Positions 15,624 through 25,716 are shown, counted from the first letter of the stretch. The stretch: 64,000 nucleotides of DNA from Micavibrio sp. UBA2137 (GCA_002328415.1 DCXL01000004.1:353650-417649), one strand, 5' to 3'. Numbers and translations are program-made. The notes: a model not told the origin generated them from the sequence alone.

Positions 15624-17018
15624 ATGAGTGTCGTTACACGCTTCCCCCCGTCCCCTACTGGATTTATGCATATCGGTAATGCCCGAACAGCCCTATTTAA
15701 TTGGCTTTTTGCCAAGAATAAAAAAGGTAAAATGTTACTTCGTATTGAGGATACAGACCGTGCGCGTCATTCAGAGGAAGCCGTCCAAGCGATCATTGAT
15801 GGGTTAAACTGGATAGATTTATCATGGGACGGCGATATTGTTTCGCAACACGCACGCGGCGCGCGTCACGTTGAGGTTGCCAACGAGCTTCTTGCCAAGG
15901 GACAAGCCTATAAATGCTATTGCTCGCAAGAGGAGCTTGAAGAGATGCGCAAAACTGCGCAAGAGGAAGGCCGTGCAACTTACTATAATCGTAAATGGCG
16001 CGATAAGGACGAAAGCGAAGCACCTGAAGGTGTTGATCCAGTTATCCGTATCAAGGCGCCCCTTTCTGGTGAAACGACAATCGATGATCAGGTACAGGGT
16101 ACAATTACACTCAATAATGAACAATTAGATGATTTCATCCTTCTGCGCTCTGATGGCACGCCCACCTATATGTTGGCCGTTGTTGTTGATGACCATGATA
16201 TGGGGGTTACACATGTGCTACGTGGTGATGACCATATGAGCAACGCCTTTCGCCAAAGCACGATTATTGATGGCATGGGATGGGACAGACCTGTTTATGC
16301 ACATTTACCCATGATCTTGGGGCAAGATGGTGCAAAGCTTTCAAAAAGACATGGCGCTGTGTCGCTCGAAGACTTCAAAGAAATGGGCTATGTGCCAGAT
16401 GCCGTTTTCAATTATCTGCTTCGTCTTGGTTGGTCGCATGGGGATGATGAAATAATTTCACGCGAACAGGCCATTGAATGGTTTGGACTTGAGGCTATTG
16501 GAAAATCGCCGGCCAAATTTGACTATGATAAGCTTGAAAAATTGAACGCGCATTACATCAAGGAAATGGAGGCGAACCACTTTGTCAAAGCTCTAGCTGA
16601 TTATAATACTACCTTTGGCGCGCAGCACGATGACTTTGAGGCAACCGTTTCACCACTAGCATCCGAATTACAAAATCGCGCAACAACTTTGAAGCAAGCG
16701 CTACATGAAACAGCATTTCTATTTAATGAGGGCGCGCCCGATGAGGATGCACAAAAAATGCTTTCAGAAACACCCGTAGAAATTATTGATGGTTTAATCA
16801 AAGCGCTTTCGGGAATTACAGACTTTACTTCTGAAAACATACAAAATGCGTGTAAAGAGCTTTCAAAAGAGCTTGTTGATGGTAAGATGGGAAAGATTGG
16901 AATGCCTTTACGTGCCGCCTTAACAGGCACTTTACAAAGCCCTTCCGTCTTTCTCTGTGCCGAAACCCTCGGTCAACAAGCGTGTTTGGAGCGTTTGAAT
17001 TCAACGAAAAATATCTAA
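15624..17018 (+). CDS. gltX: Glutamyl-tRNA synthetase
   Basis: Charges tRNA-Glu (and in many Alphaproteobacteria tRNA-Gln as well, for later amidation). The 464-residue class I synthetase has the HIGH motif as HIGN (16-19, in SPTGFMHIGNARTALFNW) and the KMSKS loop as KLSKRHG, plus the zinc-site-like CYCSQEELEEM. The ATG at 15624 is chosen: an earlier in-frame start at 15588 would put 12 extra residues in front of the Rossmann fold and would lie on the -10 box. AAGGA lies about 11 bases upstream. It is followed by gltA after 34 bases. Confidence 0.97.
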   Translation: MSVVTRFPPSPTGFMHIGNARTALFNWLFAKNKKGKMLLRIEDTDRARHSEEAVQAIIDGLNWIDLSWDGDIVSQHARGARHVEVANELLAKGQAYKCYCSQEELEEMRKTAQEEGRATYYNRKWRDKDESEAPEGVDPVIRIKAPLSGETTIDDQVQGTITLNNEQLDDFILLRSDGTPTYMLAVVVDDHDMGVTHVLRGDDHMSNAFRQSTIIDGMGWDRPVYAHLPMILGQDGAKLSKRHGAVSLEDFKEMGYVPDAVFNYLLRLGWSHGDDEIISREQAIEWFGLEAIGKSPAKFDYDKLEKLNAHYIKEMEANHFVKALADYNTTFGAQHDDFEATVSPLASELQNRATTLKQALHETAFLFNEGAPDEDAQKMLSETPVEIIDGLIKALSGITDFTSENIQNACKELSKELVDGKMGKIGMPLRAALTGTLQSPSVFLCAETLGQQACLERLNSTKNI

Positions 17019-17052
17019 GTTAATCAGGTAAACAAGACCAGAAAGAAGAATA

Positions 17053-18357
17053 ATGGCTGATAAAGAAAAGACATATACACTCACTAATGACCAAACAGGT
17101 GAAAGCTTTCAGCTACCGCTCGTTGAGGGTACAATGGGTCCACCTTGTATTGATATTCGTACACTCTATGCAAAGGCTGGCGTGTTTACACTTGATCCTT
17201 CTTTCACAGCGACAGGCAGTTGTAAGTCTAAGATTACTTATATTGACGGCGAGGAAGGCATCCTAATGCATCGTGGTTACGACATTAAGGATTTGTCCGA
17301 GAACAGTAACTACCTTGAGGTCTGTTACTTGCTTCTCAATGGCGAGCTTCCAGATAAGAAACAAATGGAACAATTCGAATATAACATTACACACCACACA
17401 ATGGTGCATGAACAGGTGCACGCTTTTTTCCGTGGTTTCCGCCGTGATGCACACCCAATGTCCATTATGTGCGGTACAGTTGGGGCGCTTTCATCCTTCT
17501 ATCATGATTCACTTGATATCTGGGATGCCCGCCAACGCGAAATTTCTGCGCATCGCTTGATTGCCAAAATTCCAACGCTTGCTGCTATGACAATGAAATA
17601 CGCAATGGGGCAGCCCTTTGTCTATCCACGCAATGACTTAAGCTATGCGGCTAACTTCCTGCATATGTGTTTCTCTGTCCCTGCCGAGGAATACAAGGTT
17701 AGCCCTGTTATGGAAGAGGCTATGGATAATATTCTCATTCTCCATGCTGACCATGAGCAAAACGCATCGACCTCAACTGTGCGTATTGCTGGTTCGTCAC
17801 AGGCCAATCCATTTGCTTGTATTGCCTCTGGAATTACCTCTCTATGGGGACCTGCACATGGTGGTGCAAACCAAGCCGTTCTTGAAATGCTTGAGGAGAT
17901 TGGATCAAAAGACCGTATCCCTGAATTTATTGAACGTGCCAAGGATAAGGACGATCCTTTCCGCCTTATGGGCTTTGGCCATCGCGTCTACAAAAACTAT
18001 GACCCGCGTGCGGCTGTGCTTAAGAAAAACTGTGACGAGGTTTTGGAGGAGCTTGGCGTTGATAATGAGCCGCTCCTTGAAATTGCCCGTGAGCTTGAGC
18101 GCATTGCCCTTGAAGACCCGTATTTTGTCGAACGTAAGCTGTTCCCGAATGTAGATTTCTATTCAGGAATTATTCTAAAGGCTATGGGATTCCCAAGTTC
18201 TATGTTTACAGTTCTCTTTGCTGTGGCCAGAACAGTTGGCTGGATTTCACAATGGAAGGAAATGGTCGAGGAATCACCAGCCCTTAAGATTGGACGCCCA
18301 CGTCAGCTCTACACAGGACACACAGAGCGCAAATACGTTCCTATTGATAAACGCTAA
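17053..18357 (+). CDS. gltA: Citrate synthase
   Basis: First enzyme of the citric acid cycle, joining acetyl-CoA and oxaloacetate. The 434-residue protein is a typical proteobacterial type II (hexameric, NADH-sensitive class) enzyme: N-terminal beta-rich domain (about 1-55), SCKSKITYIDGEEGILMHRG, ILHADHEQNASTSTVR, WGPAHGGANQAVLEML with a catalytic His, GFGHRVYKNYDPRA, and the Asp region FPNVDFYSGIILKAMG. Its stop codon directly abuts the stop of the convergent lpxB, leaving no intergenic terminator. Confidence 0.98.
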   Translation: MADKEKTYTLTNDQTGESFQLPLVEGTMGPPCIDIRTLYAKAGVFTLDPSFTATGSCKSKITYIDGEEGILMHRGYDIKDLSENSNYLEVCYLLLNGELPDKKQMEQFEYNITHHTMVHEQVHAFFRGFRRDAHPMSIMCGTVGALSSFYHDSLDIWDARQREISAHRLIAKIPTLAAMTMKYAMGQPFVYPRNDLSYAANFLHMCFSVPAEEYKVSPVMEEAMDNILILHADHEQNASTSTVRIAGSSQANPFACIASGITSLWGPAHGGANQAVLEMLEEIGSKDRIPEFIERAKDKDDPFRLMGFGHRVYKNYDPRAAVLKKNCDEVLEELGVDNEPLLEIARELERIALEDPYFVERKLFPNVDFYSGIILKAMGFPSSMFTVLFAVARTVGWISQWKEMVEESPALKIGRPRQLYTGHTERKYVPIDKR

Positions 18358-19515
18358 TTAAGAGGAGAGCACGTCCTCAATAAAATCGACTGCGGTTTGA
18401 GAGGGTGTGCGCTTTGTCTTCATCAGGCTTTTAATCTCTTTAAAGCCCTTTTCCTGCTTTTCCGCATTATCAAGCAGTGACATCATTCCGTCAGCTAGTC
18501 TTTGTGGCGTGCAATCATTTTGTAAAAATTCAGGTACAATCTCATCCTGCATAATAATGTTCGCAAGATGCGCATATTTGGTTTTCACAAGATTTTTGAC
18601 AATCGTATAAGTAAGAGTTGAGGTCTTATAACCTATACAATGCAAAACCTCACATAAAGCAAGCTCAAGACCCACAGTGCCAGAGGCCGCCAATGCATAA
18701 TCCAGATAAGGCATAACAGATTCCCGCTTTTTCTTATCTGTCACAAACTCAATATCTGCTGTTAAACCTGCTTGCTCAAACGCCTCCTTGATTTCATCTT
18801 CATATTTAGCAAAGGTCGGCACAATTATTCTATAGTCACGCACGGCATAATTGAGGAAAAGTGCAATCGCCTCTGCAAATATAGGGGCATGGAGCTTAAT
18901 TTCCTGTGATCTACTTCCAAAATAAACACCAATAGTTTGCACCTTACTCGCCTGCCCTAAAATACTTGTCGGACGACGTCCCTTTTTATTTAAAAGCCGC
19001 GTGAGAAAAGGATGACCCGTATAAACCGCTTGCAATCCGTATTTTTCAAAATAAGGAGGCTCAAAAGGAAACAGGCATAAAATGCCATCAAGGAATTTTG
19101 CTATTTTCTTAGCACGACGCTCGCGCCACGCCCAAACAGTTGGCGCAACACAGTGGATTTGCTTGGCCTTGAGCTTGTATTTTTTGATCTTCTTCTGAAC
19201 GCGAAAGCAAAAGTCTGGCCCATCAACACTTAAAACAATATCAGGATCAAAGTCCTTAATGTCCTGCGCTGTCTGGTGAATACGACCAATCAACTTTGGA
19301 AGGTGTGGCAAGATTTCAGCAACGCCCATGAGAGATAAATCCGACATCGGAAACAATGATTCCTTAAGACCCGCCAAGCGCATCGCCTCGCCGCCAATGC
19401 CTGCTATTTGCGCTTGCGGGTAACGGCGACGCAACTCAATAAGCATATCCGCACCCAACACATCACCGGACTCTTCTGTTGCGATGATATATATACGAAA
19501 GGGCTTGGCCAGCAT
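18358..19515 (-). CDS. lpxB: Lipid-A-disaccharide synthase
   Basis: GT-B glycosyltransferase (GT19) that joins UDP-diacylglucosamine and lipid X to form the lipid A disaccharide at the inner membrane. The 385 residues carry the family motifs EESGDVLGADML near the N-terminus, IAGIGGEAMRLAGL, DFCFRVQKKIKK, VAPTVWAWRERRAKKIAKF, GHPFLTRL, GSRSQEI and the donor-binding ALAASGTVGLELAL. It is the last gene of the lpxD-fabZ-lpxA-lpxI-lpxB group, three bases after lpxI. Confidence 0.97.
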   Translation of the reverse strand: MLAKPFRIYIIATEESGDVLGADMLIELRRRYPQAQIAGIGGEAMRLAGLKESLFPMSDLSLMGVAEILPHLPKLIGRIHQTAQDIKDFDPDIVLSVDGPDFCFRVQKKIKKYKLKAKQIHCVAPTVWAWRERRAKKIAKFLDGILCLFPFEPPYFEKYGLQAVYTGHPFLTRLLNKKGRRPTSILGQASKVQTIGVYFGSRSQEIKLHAPIFAEAIALFLNYAVRDYRIIVPTFAKYEDEIKEAFEQAGLTADIEFVTDKKKRESVMPYLDYALAASGTVGLELALCEVLHCIGYKTSTLTYTIVKNLVKTKYAHLANIIMQDEIVPEFLQNDCTPQRLADGMMSLLDNAEKQEKGFKEIKSLMKTKRTPSQTAVDFIEDVLSS

Positions 19516-19518
19516 GGC

Positions 19519-20397
19519 TTACCCCTCTTCTTTCTGAAGCTCTGCTATTGCTTTATCAGTCACACCAATTACAAATAGATTATGCTTATTAGCAAGTGCA
19601 ATCGCCTTGTTACGGTGCAGGAAAAAACTTTCATCCGCCTGTAGGGCAATTCCCGCCATCTTGGCATCAATAGCGTTTTGAATTGTATCAATGCCAATCG
19701 TTGGTAAATCAAGATTCCTGTCCTGTTGTGGCTTGCATGTTTTTACAAGTATAGGAGCAGTTGCACCTTCTTTCTTATAGTCCGCAACGCGTTTAATAAG
19801 CGCATCTGTACCTTCAACAGCCTCAACACCCAGCACAACGCCCTCCTGCATGATAATAGATTGCCCAATATCAAGCTTTCCAATGGCATGTGAGAGATGA
19901 TAGCCCTGCACAATATCATTCATATGTGCTTCTGTTGGTTTGACCTGCCCTAATACACCCTCTGGTGTAAGCAGACTATCCATAAATTCTTGGGCGCCAT
20001 GAAAACAAAACCCCTCTTTTTCAAGTTCGTCACGTACAGAGGTTAGAAGTGAATTATCACCAAGAGATTTTAGACCGACCTTCGTGAAGAATTTTATTGC
20101 ACGCCAATCGGGTCGTAACGACTTAAGCGAAGGGCGTGTGACAGACCCACAGAAAACAACATGCTCAATATTATTATGCTTGAGCAGTTTAATATTTTTG
20201 GCAGCCGCCCCCATACGAGTCCAGTTATGAGCAATACCCTCAACAAGTGCGTCTTCAGCCTCATCTTCAAAAGCTAGAATATAGGGTTCAATATTTTGCG
20301 CCAGACAGGCATCAACCAACATACGTGGTAAATCACCGCCACCAGCTAGAATGCCAAGCTTCTTAATCGATTTTATGCTTTTTTCTTTGGCTGACAT
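19519..20397 (-). CDS. lpxI: UDP-2,3-diacylglucosamine pyrophosphatase LpxI
   Basis: Hydrolyses UDP-2,3-diacylglucosamine to lipid X and UMP. LpxI is the enzyme that Alphaproteobacteria use in place of LpxH. The 292-residue protein (formerly DUF1009) shows KLGILAGGGDLPRMLVDACL at the N-terminus, VVFCGSVTRPSLKSLRPDW, GDNSLLTSV, the metal-site region VEAVEGTDALIKR, and ILVKTCKPQQDRNLDLPTIG. It begins inside the last 25 bases of lpxA and is followed by lpxB, so it sits exactly between the enzymes making its substrate and using its product. Confidence 0.95.
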   Translation of the reverse strand: MSAKEKSIKSIKKLGILAGGGDLPRMLVDACLAQNIEPYILAFEDEAEDALVEGIAHNWTRMGAAAKNIKLLKHNNIEHVVFCGSVTRPSLKSLRPDWRAIKFFTKVGLKSLGDNSLLTSVRDELEKEGFCFHGAQEFMDSLLTPEGVLGQVKPTEAHMNDIVQGYHLSHAIGKLDIGQSIIMQEGVVLGVEAVEGTDALIKRVADYKKEGATAPILVKTCKPQQDRNLDLPTIGIDTIQNAIDAKMAGIALQADESFFLHRNKAIALANKHNLFVIGVTDKAIAELQKEEG

Positions 20398-21170
20398 AAT
20401 GCGAAATGAGAGTCCTGTTCAGCAAATGAGATTATTTTTTGTACGGCCTCATGCCCTGCATAATCTTGCGCCACTTTTTCGCGTCTTTCAAGTAACGTAC
20501 CCGCATTACCAAATAAATCCTTAAAGGCCTTAGTCAGCACCTTAACATCATCTTTGCTAAAGCCATTACGCTCAAGACCAATCAGGTTAAGACCTGCAAG
20601 AAAGGCGCGTTCACCCTTTACGCGACCGTAAGGGATAACATCACTTTCAACCCCTGACATGCCACCAACAACAGCAAAATCACCAATACGCACAAACTGA
20701 TGAACGGCTGACAAGCCGCCTAAAACTGCATAGTTTCCAACAGTCACGTGCCCGCCCAATGTTGCGTTATTGGCCATAATGACATTATTCCCAACATGAC
20801 AATCATGGGCAATATGCACACCGACCATAAAATGACCATTGTCACCTACTGATGTCACACCACCACCTTCAACAGTGCCTAAATTCATGGTCACATGCTC
20901 AAAGATTTTACAGTTATTTCCGATAACCAAAGATGTGTCGTCATTGGCAAATTTCTTATCCTGTGGCGGACCAAAGGATGCAAATGGTGACACAGTGCAA
21001 CCTGAACCAAGCTTTACTTTGCCCTCAATACACACATGAGATTTGAGGACTGTGTTATCACCAATCTTCGCCTTATCACCAATCACACAGTAAGGACCAA
21101 TAGTGACCCCTTCCCCGATTTGCGCAGATTCTGAAACGATAGCTGTAGGATGTATAGATGTTTTGCTCAT
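20373..21170 (-). CDS. lpxA: UDP-N-acetylglucosamine acyltransferase LpxA
   Basis: First enzyme of lipid A synthesis; transfers a hydroxyacyl chain from acyl carrier protein to UDP-GlcNAc. The 265-residue protein has an N-terminal left-handed beta-helix of hexapeptide repeats (about 1-185) with the catalytic His122 in HIAHDCHVG, the conserved FASFGPPQDKKF and NATLGGHVTVGN loops, and an alpha-helical C-terminus. It lies 72 bases after fabZ and overlaps lpxI by 25 bases. Confidence 0.97.
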   Translation of the reverse strand: MSKTSIHPTAIVSESAQIGEGVTIGPYCVIGDKAKIGDNTVLKSHVCIEGKVKLGSGCTVSPFASFGPPQDKKFANDDTSLVIGNNCKIFEHVTMNLGTVEGGGVTSVGDNGHFMVGVHIAHDCHVGNNVIMANNATLGGHVTVGNYAVLGGLSAVHQFVRIGDFAVVGGMSGVESDVIPYGRVKGERAFLAGLNLIGLERNGFSKDDVKVLTKAFKDLFGNAGTLLERREKVAQDYAGHEAVQKIISFAEQDSHFALCQPKKKA

Positions 21171-21242
21171 GACACTCTTTTACGCGAAGGCAAACAACAT
21201 GCGAAATCACATTGCCTTACGCTATGTAACAAATGATTGGAA

Positions 21243-21710
21243 TTATTCTTTATTATCAACAATCATGGCGCTGAAGGTTGCCTCGGCACAGACCTTATCG
21301 CCAATCTTGGCATAACCTTTAAATTTCCAGACAGCACCACGATTACGAATTGTTTCGATATCAAGGAAAAGTGTGTCCCCTGGCGTTACAGGCTTGCGAA
21401 AACGCGCTTCATCAATCGTCATGAAATAAACAAGCTTGCCCTCGGCTTCCTTACCAAGCGTGTTCACAACCATAAGAGCCGCTGTTTGAGCCAAAGCTTC
21501 AATAATTAAAACACCTGGCATGACAGGCACACCTGGAAAGTGCCCCATAAAATGCGGCTCATTCATCGTAACGTTCTTCAGCCCTCGGGCAGACTTACCC
21601 GGCTCAAACCCAATAATGCGGTCAACAAGCAAAATAGGATAACGATGCGGAATCATATCCATGATGCGCTGAATGTCGATAATAGGATCTACAGATTGTG
21701 TTTCAGACAT
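21243..21710 (-). CDS. fabZ: 3-hydroxyacyl-[acyl-carrier-protein] dehydratase FabZ
   Basis: Hot-dog fold dehydratase of fatty acid elongation; its hydroxyacyl-ACP substrate is also the acyl donor for LpxA and LpxD. The 155 residues contain MIPHRYPILLVDRI, the catalytic His57 in FMGHFPGVPVMPGVLIIEAL and Glu71 in the same stretch. It lies between lpxD and lpxA, the standard proteobacterial arrangement that ties membrane fatty acid and lipid A synthesis together. Confidence 0.97.
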   Translation of the reverse strand: MSETQSVDPIIDIQRIMDMIPHRYPILLVDRIIGFEPGKSARGLKNVTMNEPHFMGHFPGVPVMPGVLIIEALAQTAALMVVNTLGKEAEGKLVYFMTIDEARFRKPVTPGDTLFLDIETIRNRGAVWKFKGYAKIGDKVCAEATFSAMIVDNKE

Positions 21711-21729
21711 GATTTCCCTCTTCTACGTC

Positions 21730-22749
21730 TTAATCATTCTTTTTATTAACTATTTTACGAAGCATAGCAACCTGCTTCATGAAATCCATCTTGGGCATAG
21801 AAGGCGCACCCATATGCACTTGTCCTGCTGGAATATCAGTCATGACACCCGATTTTGCCCCTATCTGCACACCGTCACCAATGTTTAAATGCCCCGCAAT
21901 ACCAACTTGACCTCCCATAACAACGAAATTGCCTATCTTTGTACTACCTGCAATACCTGTTTGCGAGACAATAACGCAATTTTGTCCCATTTGAACGTTG
22001 TGCCCGATTTGCACAAGGTTATCAAGCCAGCACCCATCACCAATAATTGTATCTGGCCCTGCACCTCTATCAATTGCTGTATTGGCTCCAATTTCGCAGT
22101 TTTTACCTATCAGAACACGACCAAGTTGAGGAACTTTCGCAAAACCAGACGCATCCATTGAAAAACCAAACCCATCCTGGCCGATGCGACATCCTGGGTA
22201 AATACGGGTCTTATCGTCAATCATGCAATGCGACAACGTCGCATTTTCACCAATAACAACATTATCACCCAGAACAACACCTTTACCGATGACCGTATTT
22301 GCCCCGATAAAGACATTTTCACCAATTTCCACGTCATCCTCTATAACAACGTTTGCCGCAATGCTTGCCTTATCACCGATTGAGGCGGTTTTAGCGATAA
22401 TAGCTGATGGCGCAACCTCAGTAGGCTTGTTTTCAAATTCTGATTTATAAAAGGCCTGTGCAGTTAATGCGTATGCCTTGTAAGGCGATTTAGTCACAAG
22501 AGCATGTGTGCCTGTTGGAACAAGCGTCAAATCACCCTCGCGAACAAAAACCGCTCCAGCCTTAGTTTGCGTAAGCTGTTCCTTATATTTTTTATTATCG
22601 AAAAAGCTTAGCTCTTTAGATGTTGCTGTATCCAAAGGTGCCACATCTTCAATAATCACATCAGCCGCCTCACACGCAACACCCGCAATCTCACAAATTG
22701 CGCTCAAAGACAAGGGTTCAGATTTCTGAAAGAAACGTGGATCGGCCAT
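21730..22749 (-). CDS. lpxD: UDP-3-O-(3-hydroxyacyl)glucosamine N-acyltransferase LpxD
   Basis: Third enzyme of lipid A synthesis, adding the amide-linked acyl chain. The 339-residue protein has the uridine-binding N-terminal domain (about 1-110, with LSFFDNKKYKEQL) and then a long hexapeptide-repeat beta-helix (about 110-310) including GFGFSMDASGFAKVPQLG, IGANTAIDRGAGPDTIIGDG and the catalytic-His region IGHNVQMGQNC. The order skp-lpxD-fabZ-lpxA is conserved in Proteobacteria. Confidence 0.97.
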   Translation of the reverse strand: MADPRFFQKSEPLSLSAICEIAGVACEAADVIIEDVAPLDTATSKELSFFDNKKYKEQLTQTKAGAVFVREGDLTLVPTGTHALVTKSPYKAYALTAQAFYKSEFENKPTEVAPSAIIAKTASIGDKASIAANVVIEDDVEIGENVFIGANTVIGKGVVLGDNVVIGENATLSHCMIDDKTRIYPGCRIGQDGFGFSMDASGFAKVPQLGRVLIGKNCEIGANTAIDRGAGPDTIIGDGCWLDNLVQIGHNVQMGQNCVIVSQTGIAGSTKIGNFVVMGGQVGIAGHLNIGDGVQIGAKSGVMTDIPAGQVHMGAPSMPKMDFMKQVAMLRKIVNKKND

Positions 22750-22772
22750 ATGAGATACCTTTTTATGAACCT

Positions 22773-23312
22773 CTAGTTAATAGAGATGTCTTTAACGCTC
22801 TTGTTCATTTCCTTAAGAACCTTGGCAGTAATGTCATAGTCCTTATCAACAATCACAACATTGCGGCGATCAAGCACAAGCTTGTAATTATTCTCAGAGG
22901 CCATGTTGCCGACGATGCGAACGATTTCCGAACGCAATTTTCCCAATGCCTTGGAGACTGTCTGTTCAAAATCAGCCTTCTTCTTTTGAATATCTTTACG
23001 TGCTTCAATCAACTCTTTTTCAAAGGCCTGAACCTCTTTTTGAAATTCTTCAGGCTCAAGCTTCTCACGTTTTTTAAGAAGAGCTTGCTCAGTCTCACGT
23101 AATTTGGCTTCTTCCTTTAAAATGACAGCCTTGAAATCCTCTCTTTTGCTTTTGAGTTTGGCCTTTAATTTTTCGGCCGCATCAGATGAATTTTCAAGCT
23201 GATCCATGTCAACAATAACAATTTCAGCGGAGGCTACTTTATCTTGTGCCATCGCCAAGGGCGAGAAAACAAGAACAAAAGAGGTAAGTAATAAAGTAAG
23301 TGTGTAGCGCAT
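22773..23312 (-). CDS. skp: OmpH/Skp-like periplasmic chaperone
   Basis: Periplasmic chaperone that holds unfolded outer-membrane proteins on the way to the BAM complex. The 179-residue protein has a signal peptide (about 1-22, ending PLAMAQ), a Lys/Glu-rich helical coiled-coil region (about 45-135) that would form the tentacles, and a C-terminal IVRIVGNMASENNYKLVLDR segment typical of the OmpH family. It lies directly downstream of bamA (22 bases). Confidence 0.92.
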   Translation of the reverse strand: MRYTLTLLLTSFVLVFSPLAMAQDKVASAEIVIVDMDQLENSSDAAEKLKAKLKSKREDFKAVILKEEAKLRETEQALLKKREKLEPEEFQKEVQAFEKELIEARKDIQKKKADFEQTVSKALGKLRSEIVRIVGNMASENNYKLVLDRRNVVIVDKDYDITAKVLKEMNKSVKDISIN

Positions 23313-23334
23313 GGGCTTTACTTTCTAAATAAAG

Positions 23335-25590
23335 TTAAAATTGTGTTCCGAAGCTGAAGCGGAAAATTTCATCCTCATCTTCATCTTCTTCCAAATAGGG
23401 CTGTGCAAGGTCAAAGCGAATTGGACCAAATGGTGAGCGCCAAGACAGCCCAACACCCGCTGCAGCGCGCAATGAACGTGAATCTGCCACCTCTGGTCCA
23501 GACTCATCATCTGGCTCAAATAAGCTACCCATATCGGTAAAGATATGACCTTTAATGCCCATTTCCTCAGGCAATCCAACGGGGAATGAAGTTTCAGCAC
23601 TTGCACGATAGAAGTAATTACCACCAAGCGCATCATCTGTGGTTGTATCGCGTGGGCCAACACCAGCCTGTTCAAATCCACGTAGCGTTGAACCACCAAG
23701 GTAGAAGCGTTCGTTAATTTGAACACCCGCATCACCAAAACCTGTAATTGCACCAACCTCACCTAACAAGCTAAACACAACACCATCAACAACTGGTGTA
23801 AAATACTGTGTACCAAGTCGACCTGAGATATATTTTGCGTCACCGCCAAGACCAGCCAATTCGGTATCAAACCAGGCTGTAATCCCGTCAGTTGGAAACA
23901 CAAGACTATCCAAGTCAGTGTAGTTCAAACGGTGCGTAAAGGCAGAGGTCACACGTGTTCCATCCTGGTCGCGGATAAAACGGGACGCATCGGCCTGCAC
24001 ATCTGTAATTTCGTTCTGCTCTAGACGATAGCCGAGTGTTTGACGCAGATTTTCAGATAACGGATATCCAAAGGCAACGCCCCCACCTGTACGGCGTTGG
24101 TCAAACGAACTTTCATCCTGCAAGTCACGTGTAATATGAAACACATCTGCACTTGCTGAGATATCCCTATTGAGGAAATACGGTTCTGTAATAGACAAAT
24201 CAACCTCGGTACGTTCACCTGCAATCGTACCAGCCAGAACGACCTCTTGACCCTTCCCTAGGAAATTACGCTCACGCAAACGAATATCCCCTAAAGGCCC
24301 ATCATTTGTAGAAAAACCAGCACCAATTGATAGTTCACCAGTAGATTTCTCTTCAACTTTCACATCAACCACACGCTTATCTGGAGCGGAACCGGGTTTA
24401 GTTTCAACCTCTACTGTTTCAAAGTAATTCAGGTTTTTAAGATTTTGCTCAGAGTCCACATAATCACGGCGGGTCAAAGGATCCCCCTCCACCATCTCAA
24501 ACTCGCGACGGATAACCTTATCCTCTGTGCGCACATTACCCTTAACATCAATACGCTCAACAAAGATTGGGGCCGACTCGGTGACATTAAAAATAACATC
24601 AATCGTTGCATTCTCACGGTTTCTTTTAATGTCTGGCTTCACACCCGCAAAGGCAAAACCTGCATCTTCCATAGCAGTCGTCATTTCATCAACGCTATCC
24701 TCAACCTCCGATGAATCGTACCAGTCGCCAGACTCGAATGTAATGTAGTCTTTAAGGCCAGAGCTATTAAAGTTAGGTAATGAAGAATGAACAAAAGTTT
24801 TACCAATTTTGTAACGTGCCCCCTCATCGACCGTCATTGTCAGATAAAAACTCTCTTTGTTTTCAGAGAGCTCTGCAACAGAGGACAAGACGCGAAAGTC
24901 AGCGTAACCTTCCTCAAGATAGAAACGGCGCAGTAGCTCCTCATCAAAGGCCAAACGATCAGGGTCGTATCTGTCGCTTGTTGACAAGAACCTGTACCAT
25001 GCACTTTCCTTGGACGCCAAGGCTGAACGCAACTCACTATCATCAAAGGCACGGTTACCGACAAAGCGAATACTGTCAATTTCAGTCACTGGCCCTTCCA
25101 TAATTTCGAAAACGAGGTTAACGCGATTTTGGTCAAGCTCGATAATTTTTGGCTCAATTGAGGCGGAAAAACGTCCATTAGCACGATAAACCTGATAAAG
25201 ACGCGCAACATCATCCTGAAGCTTTGTGCGTGTTAAAACTGTACGAGGACGAAGGGATACCTCACGTGTCAGGTCCTCATCCTTAATCTCGTCATTTCCT
25301 TCGAAGGCCAGAATATTGATTACAGGGTTTTCGACAACATTAACTGTCAGGACACCATTACTTTCTGAAACAGACACATCCGCAAAAAAACCAGTCGCAA
25401 AAAGAGCTTTCAAGGACTCATCAAGAGTACCTTCGCGTATTTCATCGCCTACACGCACAGGCAGATAGGTTTTTACAGTCTCTGCCTCTACCCTTTCAGT
25501 GCCGTTAACAACAATATCCCGAACTGAAGCCGCAAGGGCCATGCAAGGCAATAAAAGAGACAATGTAAACAGTGCGAGTGCGCGTTTCAT
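23335..25590 (-). CDS. bamA: Outer membrane protein assembly factor BamA
   Basis: Central beta-barrel of the BAM machine that inserts proteins into the outer membrane. The 751 residues show a signal peptide (about 1-20, ending MALAAS), five POTRA domains (about 22-415, for example VRDIVVNGTERVEAETVKTY and IFVERIDVKGNVRTEDKVIR) and the Omp85 barrel (about 425-751) with GGSTLRGFEQAGVGPRD (the conserved lid-lock RGF motif) and a C-terminal FSFGTQF ending in Phe. It lies between rseP and skp, 126 bases after the former. Confidence 0.98.
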   Translation of the reverse strand: MKRALALFTLSLLLPCMALAASVRDIVVNGTERVEAETVKTYLPVRVGDEIREGTLDESLKALFATGFFADVSVSESNGVLTVNVVENPVINILAFEGNDEIKDEDLTREVSLRPRTVLTRTKLQDDVARLYQVYRANGRFSASIEPKIIELDQNRVNLVFEIMEGPVTEIDSIRFVGNRAFDDSELRSALASKESAWYRFLSTSDRYDPDRLAFDEELLRRFYLEEGYADFRVLSSVAELSENKESFYLTMTVDEGARYKIGKTFVHSSLPNFNSSGLKDYITFESGDWYDSSEVEDSVDEMTTAMEDAGFAFAGVKPDIKRNRENATIDVIFNVTESAPIFVERIDVKGNVRTEDKVIRREFEMVEGDPLTRRDYVDSEQNLKNLNYFETVEVETKPGSAPDKRVVDVKVEEKSTGELSIGAGFSTNDGPLGDIRLRERNFLGKGQEVVLAGTIAGERTEVDLSITEPYFLNRDISASADVFHITRDLQDESSFDQRRTGGGVAFGYPLSENLRQTLGYRLEQNEITDVQADASRFIRDQDGTRVTSAFTHRLNYTDLDSLVFPTDGITAWFDTELAGLGGDAKYISGRLGTQYFTPVVDGVVFSLLGEVGAITGFGDAGVQINERFYLGGSTLRGFEQAGVGPRDTTTDDALGGNYFYRASAETSFPVGLPEEMGIKGHIFTDMGSLFEPDDESGPEVADSRSLRAAAGVGLSWRSPFGPIRFDLAQPYLEEDEDEDEIFRFSFGTQF

Positions 25591-25716
25591 AAAGCGTAAA
25601 TCCTCAGTAAAAAACTTTGATGCCTATTTTTATAGGAAGTGATGTTCCAAGGCAAGACGTGATAGAAATCATACACCATCTTACCACCAACCTAAAATAT
25701 TAATTACGAAGCCAAA

